From NCBI GenBank assembly GCA_905372155.1, contig CAJPNZ010000016.1, forward strand, positions 1-41,792: a stretch of DNA of 41,792 nt. The letters run 5' to 3'. The translations under genes and the position numbers were made by a program. The DNA is from Propionibacteriaceae bacterium. Lineage in GTDB: Bacteria; Actinomycetota; Actinomycetes; Propionibacteriales; Propionibacteriaceae. This document shows positions 35,081 through 41,792 of the stretch, piece after piece. The notes under the pieces were generated by a model, which saw nothing but the letters and a program-made list of their open reading frames with translations, had not been told where the DNA came from and searched no databases. Each line of letters begins with the position of its first letter. Position 1 is the stretch's first letter.

Positions 35081-35247
35081 GCCATCGAACTACCAACCCG
35101 CACCCCACCCAAACCGACTTTGTCGACCTCTGGGGATCACAGTGGTTTCTCAGGCCGTGCGAACGCTTGCTCCCCGTCCCGGAGATCGGGACCGAAAATC
35201 AGTCGGGTTCCGTTTCTCACGCCATCCACGAGGCTTCGTGGGCGTCG
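35081..35247. other. Spacer downstream of pncA
   Basis: Nothing coding is seen. CGGGACCGA and TCGGGTTCCG around 35187-35213 could pair as an imperfect hairpin and serve as a pncA terminator, but the stem is interrupted. Confidence 0.3.
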
Positions 35248-35817
35248 TCACTCCATGGCCTCACGCACCCACAGACCTGCATCAACCCATTCAGCCATCA
35301 GATCCGTCAAGGACTCAGGGTGCACCGCGGCCGTCAGGTCGGTCAGAACGGTTGTTCCGAAACCAGCGGCGGCAGCGTCGCGCGCCGTGGCATCGACGCA
35401 GTAGTCGGCGGCTATCCCGCAGACATCCACCTCGGTGACACCGTGTTTCCTCAAGAAATCCCCCAACAGTTCGCCGGTCCTCTCATCAGTTCCCTCGAAA
35501 CCCGAGTAGGCGGCCGCGTCGCGGCCTTTCAGGAACACGGCGTCCCACTCCGCGAAGGCCAACCCGGGATGCTGTTCCGCACCCGAGGTACCCGCAACGC
35601 AGTGCGGGGGCCAGGAATCCTTGAAATCCGGGGAGTCGCTGAAGTGCCCGCCCGGATCAACGTGATGATCCCGGGTGGCGACCACCATGTCGTAGCCATG
35701 GTCTCCCGACAACATCCGATTGATCTCCCCGGCAACCGCAGCTCCTCCGGGCACGGCGAGCGCTCCTCCCTCGCAGAAATCGCGCTGCACATCGACGACT
35801 ATCAGTGCACGGTTCAT
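35248..35817 (-). CDS. pncA: Nicotinamidase / pyrazinamidase
   Basis: A 189-residue enzyme converting nicotinamide to nicotinate in NAD salvage. The catalytic triad is Asp9 (VDVQRDF), Lys97 (FLKGRD) and Cys140 (ADYCVDATARDA). The metal site is Asp50, His52 and His58 in TRDHHVDPGGHF. Length fits the family. It follows recN after 65 bases on the same strand. Confidence 0.95.
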   Translation of the reverse strand: MNRALIVVDVQRDFCEGGALAVPGGAAVAGEINRMLSGDHGYDMVVATRDHHVDPGGHFSDSPDFKDSWPPHCVAGTSGAEQHPGLAFAEWDAVFLKGRDAAAYSGFEGTDERTGELLGDFLRKHGVTEVDVCGIAADYCVDATARDAAAAGFGTTVLTDLTAAVHPESLTDLMAEWVDAGLWVREAME

Positions 35818-35882
35818 GTCTGATGATTCTAGGGGCCGCGGACAGACGCGTTCCTGCGGTCGGCTTTGAAGCAGTCCTCCCC

Positions 35883-37559
35883 TTACTCGGCCTGCGCGCT
35901 CCTGAGCAGTTCCTCCGCGTGCCTCAATCCTGCGTCGGAGTCCCCGCTGCCGCTCATCATGCGGGCCAGCTCGGCAGCGCGTTCCTCCTCCCCGAGGGGG
36001 GCGACGTCCGAGGTCGTGACCTGCCCGTCACTGGACTTGGCGATCACGAAATGCTGATCGGCGAACGCGGCCACCTGCGCCAGGTGGGTCACCACGATCA
36101 CCTGGCCGTCCGCGGCGAGCCGTTTCAGCCTTCTGCCGATCTCCAGGCCGACGGCACCGCCGACCCCGGCGTCCACCTCATCGAAGACGAAGGTGTGTCC
36201 CGGGGACTGGCCCGCGAGCACCACCTCGAGTGCCAACCGGACGCGGGAGAGTTCCCCTCCCGATGCGATTTTTCCCAGCGGACCGGGAGCGGAGCCGGGG
36301 TTGGCGGTGAACACCAGCTCGATCCGGTCCGCGCCGTGGGGGCCGCGCGGAGCCTTTGTGACGACGAACTCCAGCCTGGCGTGCGGCATCGCCAAGGCCT
36401 TCAGCTCGGCGGATGCGAGTTCCGCCAACTTGCCCGCGGCCTCCCTGCGGGCACGGGAGATCCCTGCCGCCGCGGCATCGAGGGCCGCGTCGAGGACGGC
36501 GGCCCGTTCCCGCAGTTCCTCGATCCGGTCGTCGGCCCCGTCGAGTTCGGCCAGCCGTTCGGTTGCCCGCCCCGCCCACTCGAGCACCTCCGCGACGTTG
36601 TTGCCGTACTTGCGGGTCAGGGCCGCGAGCTGGCCGCGGCGATCGGCGACGGCCTCCTGCCTGAGCGGGTCGGCGACGAGGTCCGCGGCATGGCCGGCGA
36701 CGTCCTGGGCGAGGTCGGTCAGCAGGTAGTTCGTCTCGGTGATGCGCCGCGCCAGGTCCGCGGCGCCCGGGTCGCGTTCGGCGAGCGTCTCGAGGGCCTT
36801 GCGTGCGGCCCCGACCAGCCCGAGCGCACTGGGGGCGTCGAGCTCCTCCTCCGATCCGCTCAACGCAACCCGCGCAGTCATCGCCAGGGCCTTGAGGTCG
36901 TCCGCATCGGCCAGGCGCACCGCCTCCGCGGCCAGTGCCTCGTCCTCCCCCTCCCGGGGGTTGACGGCCGCGATCTCCTCCAACCCGAAACGCAGCACAT
37001 CGATCTCCCGGGCCCGGTTCATCGCATCGGCCTCGAGCCCCGCGAGCTCCTCGGTGATCCGGCGGTGCTCCGCGAAGTCTCGGCGGTAGTCCCCCAGCGC
37101 AGCCGGTGCCGCGAAGGCGTCGAGCAGCTCCCGTTGCCTCTCCGGGGTGGAGAGCCGGGTCTGTTCGGACTGGCCGTGGATCGTCGCCAGGTCGGTCAGC
37201 AAACCGGCCACGGTGGACACGGGGACCTGCACCCCGCCGACCGTGGCGCGGGAACGTCCCTGGGAGGAGATCTGCCGGAGGGTGACGAGCTCCACCCCGT
37301 CGTCGAGGTCACCGCCGAGGGCCTCGACCGCCTCGGCCGTGTTCTCCCCGACCTCCCAACGCCCCTGCACGAGCGCCCTGTCCTGCCCGTTCCTGACCAG
37401 CGACGCGTCGGCCCGGGCCCCCAGCAGCAGGCCGAGTCCTGCGACGATCATCGTCTTGCCTGCGCCCGTCTCTCCCGTCAGGGCGGTGAGCCCGGGGCCC
37501 AGCGGCAGGACGGCATCCGCCACCACCCCGAGCGAATTCAAACGAAGCTCTGTCAGCAT
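35883..37559 (-). CDS. recN: DNA repair protein RecN
   Basis: A 558-residue SMC-like ATPase acting in double-strand break repair. Walker A is TGETGAGKTMI near residue 30. A long coiled-coil middle (about 150-370) separates it from the signature KIASGGELSRVRLALEVV and Walker B FVFDEVDAGVGG. VTHLAQVAAFAD is the H-loop. The ATG is two bases before the nadK stop ends, within the tlyA-nadK-recN operon. No separate SOS box is seen, so SOS control would have to come from elsewhere. Confidence 0.96.
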   Translation of the reverse strand: MLTELRLNSLGVVADAVLPLGPGLTALTGETGAGKTMIVAGLGLLLGARADASLVRNGQDRALVQGRWEVGENTAEAVEALGGDLDDGVELVTLRQISSQGRSRATVGGVQVPVSTVAGLLTDLATIHGQSEQTRLSTPERQRELLDAFAAPAALGDYRRDFAEHRRITEELAGLEADAMNRAREIDVLRFGLEEIAAVNPREGEDEALAAEAVRLADADDLKALAMTARVALSGSEEELDAPSALGLVGAARKALETLAERDPGAADLARRITETNYLLTDLAQDVAGHAADLVADPLRQEAVADRRGQLAALTRKYGNNVAEVLEWAGRATERLAELDGADDRIEELRERAAVLDAALDAAAAGISRARREAAGKLAELASAELKALAMPHARLEFVVTKAPRGPHGADRIELVFTANPGSAPGPLGKIASGGELSRVRLALEVVLAGQSPGHTFVFDEVDAGVGGAVGLEIGRRLKRLAADGQVIVVTHLAQVAAFADQHFVIAKSSDGQVTTSDVAPLGEEERAAELARMMSGSGDSDAGLRHAEELLRSAQAE

Positions 37560-37561
37560 GT

Positions 37562-38455
37562 TCACCTCCGGGGCGGACGTCGCCAGCCGTCGATCGGCAG
37601 CTTGAACTTCCGCACCAGCCTCGTCGTGAAATGCTGCTCGGAGAGCCGGGCCAGGCGCAGCGGATGCCCGCTGGCCCTGACCGCCACCCGCTGCCCGGGC
37701 TCCACCTCGAAGCTGCGCCTGCCGTCGCACCAGATGATGCCCTGCGGCACGGGACCACCCAGCTCGAGGGAGACATGCGAGTCGGGAGAGAGCACCATGG
37801 GCCTGTTGAACAGGGCGTGGGCGGACAGGGGCACCAGCAGTATCGCCTGCACCTCGGGCCACACGACGGGTCCGCCACCGGAGAACGCGTAGGCGGTGGA
37901 TCCGGTGGGTGTGGCCACCAGCACCCCGTCGCATCCCCACCGGGAGAGCGGGTGGGCGTCGACGTGCACGAGGACGTTCAACATCTTCTCCCGCATCAGT
38001 TTCTCCAGCGACACCTCGTTGACGGCGAACGAGGACCACAGGATCTTCCCGGATGCATCGGCCACATCGACCCGCAGGACCAGGCGCTGCTCGGTTTCGT
38101 AGCGTCCGTCGATCACCGCCTGCGGCAGCGACGTGAGGTCCGAGGTTTCCAGCTCCGCCAGGAAACCTACGTGCCCGAGGTTGACCCCCAGCAACGGGAC
38201 GTCCAGGGGCTGGGCCCACTCCGCGGCACGCAGAAGGGTGCCGTCCCCCCCGAAGACGACCGCCAGCTCCGCCGGTTTCCCGTCGATGGATTCGAGATCC
38301 ACTCCAAGAACGAGCTCCCTCAGGCGCTCCACGTCATCGGAGAAACTCAGGAACCTGAAACCGGGCATCTGGCCCATGAAAGCTGTTGCCGCCTCCAGGG
38401 CCTCGGGGCGTTCCGGGTGCAGCAGCACGGCGACGGTTCGGGTTTCCACGGTCAT
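37562..38455 (-). CDS. nadK: NAD kinase
   Basis: A 297-residue enzyme that makes NADP from NAD. GGDGT at 69-73 is the catalytic motif, with FAVNEVSLEK (NE motif) and CDGVLVATPTGSTAYAFSGGGPV following. The ATG at 38455 overlaps the tlyA stop by one base. An upstream frame extension is not supported because it would run through tlyA. Confidence 0.97.
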   Translation of the reverse strand: MTVETRTVAVLLHPERPEALEAATAFMGQMPGFRFLSFSDDVERLRELVLGVDLESIDGKPAELAVVFGGDGTLLRAAEWAQPLDVPLLGVNLGHVGFLAELETSDLTSLPQAVIDGRYETEQRLVLRVDVADASGKILWSSFAVNEVSLEKLMREKMLNVLVHVDAHPLSRWGCDGVLVATPTGSTAYAFSGGGPVVWPEVQAILLVPLSAHALFNRPMVLSPDSHVSLELGGPVPQGIIWCDGRRSFEVEPGQRVAVRASGHPLRLARLSEQHFTTRLVRKFKLPIDGWRRPPRR

Positions 38456-39192
38456 CAAGGGTAATAAGCGCCGCGAACCGAGCACAATCGGATGAAGAAC
38501 TCCTGATTGCCGCCGGCCCCGGGCAACCGGCTGGAGCCACGCCAGTCGCAACCCCACCCGAGCTCCTCGGCAGCCTCCGCAACGGCGTCCACGGTTTCCT
38601 CGCGCAGCCGGGGGTCACGGACCACCCCGCCCGCACCGAGGCGCTGCTTTCCCACCTCGAACTGCGGCTTCACCAGAAGCAACGCCACCCCGCCGGGGCG
38701 GATGGCCCCCAGCAGTGGTGGCAGCAGGAGCTTCAGGGAGATGAACGAGACGTCCCCGACCACGACGTCGACGGGTTCTCCGTCCAAATCGGCGAGGGTG
38801 AGGTCGCGCAGGTTCAGGCCCTCCCGGACCCGGACCCGCGGATCGGAGCGGATCAGCTCGGCCAACTGGTGGTGCCCGACGTCAACTGCGTATACCAGCT
38901 TCGCTCCCTGCGCCAGCGCCACCTGCGTGAACCCCCCGGTCGATGCCCCGGCATCAAGCACACGCCCGTCCATGGAGGTTCTGGAATCCTCGATCGCCCC
39001 CAGCAGTTTGTGAGCGGCGCGAGAAACCCATTTCTCGGGGTCGGCCGATATATCGGTCTCAGTGTCCACATTCATCGCCGGTTTCCGCGCGATGGCCCCG
39101 GAGACCTTGACGCGGCCTTCCGCCACGAGCCGGGCTGCCTGGGTGCGGGAACGCGCCAAACCACGGATGACGAGTTCCTGATCCAACCTCAC
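38455..39192 (-). CDS. tlyA: TlyA-family rRNA 2'-O-methyltransferase
   Basis: A 245-residue protein with an N-terminal S4 RNA-binding domain (about 1-60, MRLDQELVIRGLARSRTQA) and a Rossmann methyltransferase domain. LDAGASTGGFTQVAL (SAM-binding), GDVSFISL and LVKPQFEVG carry the conserved residues of the FtsJ-type catalytic set. In mycobacteria TlyA methylates 16S and 23S rRNA and underlies capreomycin susceptibility. The GTG start overlaps the previous stop by four bases. Confidence 0.95.
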   Translation of the reverse strand: MRLDQELVIRGLARSRTQAARLVAEGRVKVSGAIARKPAMNVDTETDISADPEKWVSRAAHKLLGAIEDSRTSMDGRVLDAGASTGGFTQVALAQGAKLVYAVDVGHHQLAELIRSDPRVRVREGLNLRDLTLADLDGEPVDVVVGDVSFISLKLLLPPLLGAIRPGGVALLLVKPQFEVGKQRLGAGGVVRDPRLREETVDAVAEAAEELGWGCDWRGSSRLPGAGGNQEFFIRLCSVRGAYYP

Positions 39193-39392
39193 TGGCCTGC
39201 CCCGCCTCCGAGCCGCCGCTCCGTTTCGGGTTTCAGCGCCCCAGCGAGTGCTCGGTGAGCCGCTTCCAGCCGGGATATTGCCTCGTCAACCGGCAGTTCC
39301 TCCAGATCTTCGACCCCGGCCATGGTTTCGGCTATCGTCTGGAGACGCTGGGCATCGCCGGGGGCGACGTCGCGAGGAGTGATGCCCGTCAC
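39189..39392 (-). CDS. Small conserved-position protein
   Basis: A 67-residue, mostly helical protein (RLQTIAETMAGVEDLEELPVDEAISRLEAAHRALAGAL) with no membrane segment. It overlaps both neighbours by four bases (GTGA at each end), strong evidence that it is translated. I recognise similarly placed small proteins beside tlyA in actinobacteria but no function. Confidence 0.8.
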   Translation of the reverse strand: MTGITPRDVAPGDAQRLQTIAETMAGVEDLEELPVDEAISRLEAAHRALAGALKPETERRLGGGAGQ

Positions 39393-40378
39393 CGCAGCAG
39401 ATCCAGTCGCGCCAGCACCTCATTCCCTTCGGCGTTGAACCTCCAGATGGCGTTCAACACGCACCACAACAGATCGAGTTGCCCTTCGGTCTCCTCCGGG
39501 ACGATGTCCGTGACAACCCTTCCGTCGATGATCCACGCTTCTGCGTCCCTGCAACGAAATCCGTTCCCGATGGTCTCCACCTCACGGGACGGCGCCAGCA
39601 GAGCGGAGATGTCGTAGCCGATGTGCGTTGGGCGACCGATGGGATCGGCAGCTGCGAGATCGTACTTGCCGTGCGCTCCCGTGAACACGAAAAGCGAATC
39701 CATGCCGACGTTTCCCGCGCCAACGATGTCCGTGTCGATGCGGTCACCGACGAAGACGGGACGCCGCGCTGCAAGACGCAACACGGTTTCGTCGAGAAGA
39801 GGCCGGAACGGCTTGCCCGCCATGGAGGGGCGAAACCCGACGCAATCCGCTATCAGGTCGACCTGCGCGCCGCAGCCCGGCAGGATTCCACGCTCGGTCG
39901 GACGAGTCTGGTCCGGGTTGGTGGCGAACCACGCTGCTCCCCTTTGGACGGCGATGGCGCCAAGCTCCAGGAGGCTCCAGGGAAGCTGCGGATGATAGCC
40001 CTGCACGACGGCCACCGGGTTTTCCTCCAGGGTCGAGACCGGAACGAAGCCGCCCTCGGCGAGCTGGGAGACGAGCGCATCGGTGCCAACCACCAGCAGC
40101 TTCGCCCCGGCGGGGAGTTCCTTGTGGAGCATGCGCACCATGGCCTGGGTCGAGTTGACCACGTCCGAGTCGTCGGCCCGGATCCCGAGCTCCCGCAGGT
40201 GCTCGGCGACAGCGACCGGAGTACGTGCCGCGTTGTTGGTGACGAACCCGAGCCGGATTCCTCTTTCACGCAACTGCGCCAACGATCTGGCCACCCCGTC
40301 GATGGCATTCGGGCCGAGATAAATCACCCCGTCGAGATCGAACAGGGCGGCGTCATAGCTCGATACGAGTGGTGTCAC
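39389..40378 (-). CDS. HAD-superfamily IIA sugar-phosphatase-like hydrolase
   Basis: A 329-residue NagD-like phosphatase. Motif I is FDLDGVIYLG with the nucleophile aspartate, motif II is VTNNAART, and motif IV is VFVGDRIDTDIVGAGNVGMDS. The cap domain between lies at about 100-190. The last 60 residues form an extra tail with WIIDGRVVTDIVPEE, not part of the core fold. Substrate unknown. GTG start; overlaps the TPR-like gene stop by four bases. Confidence 0.92.
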   Translation of the reverse strand: MTPLVSSYDAALFDLDGVIYLGPNAIDGVARSLAQLRERGIRLGFVTNNAARTPVAVAEHLRELGIRADDSDVVNSTQAMVRMLHKELPAGAKLLVVGTDALVSQLAEGGFVPVSTLEENPVAVVQGYHPQLPWSLLELGAIAVQRGAAWFATNPDQTRPTERGILPGCGAQVDLIADCVGFRPSMAGKPFRPLLDETVLRLAARRPVFVGDRIDTDIVGAGNVGMDSLFVFTGAHGKYDLAAADPIGRPTHIGYDISALLAPSREVETIGNGFRCRDAEAWIIDGRVVTDIVPEETEGQLDLLWCVLNAIWRFNAEGNEVLARLDLLR

Positions 40379-41631
40379 TCCCGGCTCCCGTCGATCTCCT
40401 CGAGAATCTCGGCGATTTCTTCCTCAGGAGAGACCAGGTTGATCGCCTGGGTTTCGATTGCATCTTCCATGTCAACCACTTCGGTCTTCTCGTCGCCTGT
40501 TTCGAGGTCTTCTTCAGGTGCTGAAACCAGATCGAAGTCCTCGGGCAGGGTGACGCCGTCGAGAGTCGCGATCCGCTCCGCGACGTCGAGCCGTCCCTCG
40601 GGATCCAGCCGAGCTGCCGAATCGAACCATTCCCGCGCAGCATCACCTCGCCCTTCGCGCTCCAGCAGGTCAGCGTAGGCGTAGCGCAGGCGAGCCTGTG
40701 CGAATTTCGGGCCGACCTGGTGGGATATCGCTGCTTTCAGCAGTCTCAGCGCCTCGCCACGCTGTCCGAGGTCGTTGCGAACTCCTGCCTCGACGAGAAT
40801 GCACTCGATACGAAGTCCCGGTTTCTTCGTGCCCGGGTTCAAGGTAGCGAGCAGATCAAGTGCCTCGCGGTGCCTTCCCAGGGCGCGTTCGCAGTCCGCG
40901 AGAACTGGCAGGAGCTCGTCTCCCCCATTCATCCGTCTGATGGCTCGGAACTCTCTCAGCGCGATGTCGTAGTGCCCGGCCATGTAAGCCGTCTCAGCCG
41001 CTGCTTCCCGGACCACCGACAACCTCCCTGCCCGTCTCCTCGCGGCCTCCGCATGTCGATGGGCCAGTTCGGGGTCGACATCCAGCAACTCACCGGCTGC
41101 GAGGATGTGAGCCCCCACCGTGTTTGCCAGGTCCCTCGGCAGACCTTTCAGCTCAGCACGCACGCTGGCGGGCAACAGGGCCTCGTCAAAATTCTCAGGT
41201 GTGGGTGGCTCGTTCTGCGCTGGGGCCGTCCCCGGTTTTGGTACGCGGCGTTCCTCATCCTCGCGAGTGCCCCTGCCGCGCGTTTCGTGGCGATTCGACT
41301 GTCCATTCCGGGCGTCGCGAAAAACTCGTGCCTCGCGTTCTCCGTCCTGTCCGCCCCGCTCGAGGCGCCCTCGTTTCCGAGCGCCTCGAGAATCGATCTC
41401 TCCCTGCCGCTCCTCACGACGGAAAGCACGGTCGCCACGGTGACCGCCCTGGTGCCGCGGTGCTCGATCCTGGCCTCCCTGTCGTTTGCGATCGTTCCCC
41501 CCTCCGCCTCGCCCGGTCTCCCCGGCGCGGCCCCCGAACTTGGCGGTGCCCTGCTGATCACGAGAACCGCGACGTCGACCGCGATTCTCTCCCCGGGAAC
41601 CGCCCCTTGGGGATTTTCCTTCAAAAGTCAT
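40375..41631 (-). CDS. TPR-like protein with Arg/Gly-rich head
   Basis: A 418-residue protein. The first 110 residues are Arg/Gly/Gln-rich and surely disordered, resembling RNA-binding RGG tracts. From about 140 on are helical TPR-like repeats (AHRHAEAARRRAGRLSVVREAAAETAYMAG, then RALGRHREALDLLATL, and so on) and an acidic C-terminus. It heads the operon with the HAD phosphatase, tlyA, nadK and recN. The ATG at 41631 was chosen over one 45 bases upstream because a GGGAGAA site sits in front of it. Function is unknown. Confidence 0.88.
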   Translation of the reverse strand: MTFEGKSPRGGSRGENRGRRRGSRDQQGTAKFGGRAGETGRGGGGNDRKRQGGQDRAPRHQGGHRGDRAFRREERQGEIDSRGARKRGRLERGGQDGEREARVFRDARNGQSNRHETRGRGTREDEERRVPKPGTAPAQNEPPTPENFDEALLPASVRAELKGLPRDLANTVGAHILAAGELLDVDPELAHRHAEAARRRAGRLSVVREAAAETAYMAGHYDIALREFRAIRRMNGGDELLPVLADCERALGRHREALDLLATLNPGTKKPGLRIECILVEAGVRNDLGQRGEALRLLKAAISHQVGPKFAQARLRYAYADLLEREGRGDAAREWFDSAARLDPEGRLDVAERIATLDGVTLPEDFDLVSAPEEDLETGDEKTEVVDMEDAIETQAINLVSPEEEIAEILEEIDGSRE

Positions 41632-41792
41632 GACCCGATTCTCCCAAAGCGGTCCGGGGAACCCAACTTTCACCACGCCTTGGAAGGTTCCGGCGACGGG
41701 AGCTCATCGCACAAGGACGACTGTCGCCGTAGCAGAGCATCTGTGTGTTTTTGTGTGGGTGTGGTTGTGCCCCCAGACACGTTTGGGGTGTG
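41632..41792. other. Intergenic region at the right edge
   Basis: Promoter region of the minus-strand operon. It has a GT-rich run (41741-41768) and a short hairpin CCCCA/TGGGG at 41771-41788. No gene is visible; this could be the edge of another transcription unit. Confidence 0.4.

Noticed and set aside
35805..37892. A 695-residue plus-strand open frame over recN
   Set aside because: Shadow of recN and nadK, both of which have intact catalytic motifs.
41741..41792. The edge of an rRNA or tRNA gene
   Set aside because: The GT-rich run and short hairpin do not match 5S, 16S or 23S termini or a tRNA arm pattern that I can recognise.

Overview
The window is high-GC actinobacterial DNA. GTG starts are common, stop/start overlaps of the GTGA and TGATG type are frequent, and the stretch from about 12.3 kb onward is housekeeping DNA in typical actinobacterial order: nrdR-nrdJ, lexA, pafBC-tatAC-helY, parA-scpA-scpB-rluB, tlyA-nadK-recN. 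The gene set fits Propionibacteriales or a relative, but this is a judgement from gene content and order; there is no rRNA in the window to settle it.

Region 1 (1-10397, + strand) is one tightly overlapping operon encoding a type III CRISPR-like effector. It contains a compact Cas10-type protein with an intact GGDD motif but no HD nuclease, a Cas7-Csx10 fusion, a double-Cas7 fusion, a small Csx19-like protein, and two consecutive large RAMP proteins of 771 residues each that are paralogous. The last 17 codons of another upstream gene overlap the first start codon, so the operon begins outside the window. No cas1, cas2, cas6 or CRISPR array is visible here. Csx10 plus Csx19 points to a subtype III-D relative, but the minimal Cas10 and paired giant RAMPs are unusual and are the main item of interest.

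Region 2 (10398-12300) is a scar zone: a decayed ISL3-family transposase, non-coding remnants, a MazEF-type toxin-antitoxin pair on the minus strand with a palindromic operator, and the nrdJ terminator.

Region 3 (12301-25478, mostly minus strand) holds nrdR-nrdJ (B12-dependent ribonucleotide reductase and its repressor), then a divergent SOS pair (lexA and a small membrane protein) with two LexA boxes, then a long minus-strand run: pafB-pafC, a small membrane protein, tatA-tatC, a lipid kinase, helY, hisF and a HIT protein.

Region 4 (25536-34309) has gluQ on the plus strand, converging on a minus-strand block read from right to left: secreted protein, LCP protein, Nudix hydrolase, xerD, parA, a ribbon-helix-helix-like protein, scpA, scpB, rluB and an FKBP lipoprotein. 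Region 5 (34310-35247) is a gene-poor gap with a tandem repeat/hairpin and an ISAs1-type transposase fragment. Region 6 (35248-41631, minus) is another coupled operon: TPR-like protein, HAD phosphatase, small protein, tlyA, nadK, recN, then pncA. The two DNA-damage regulators (LexA, PafBC) and recN in one window are conserved neighbours rather than a special system.
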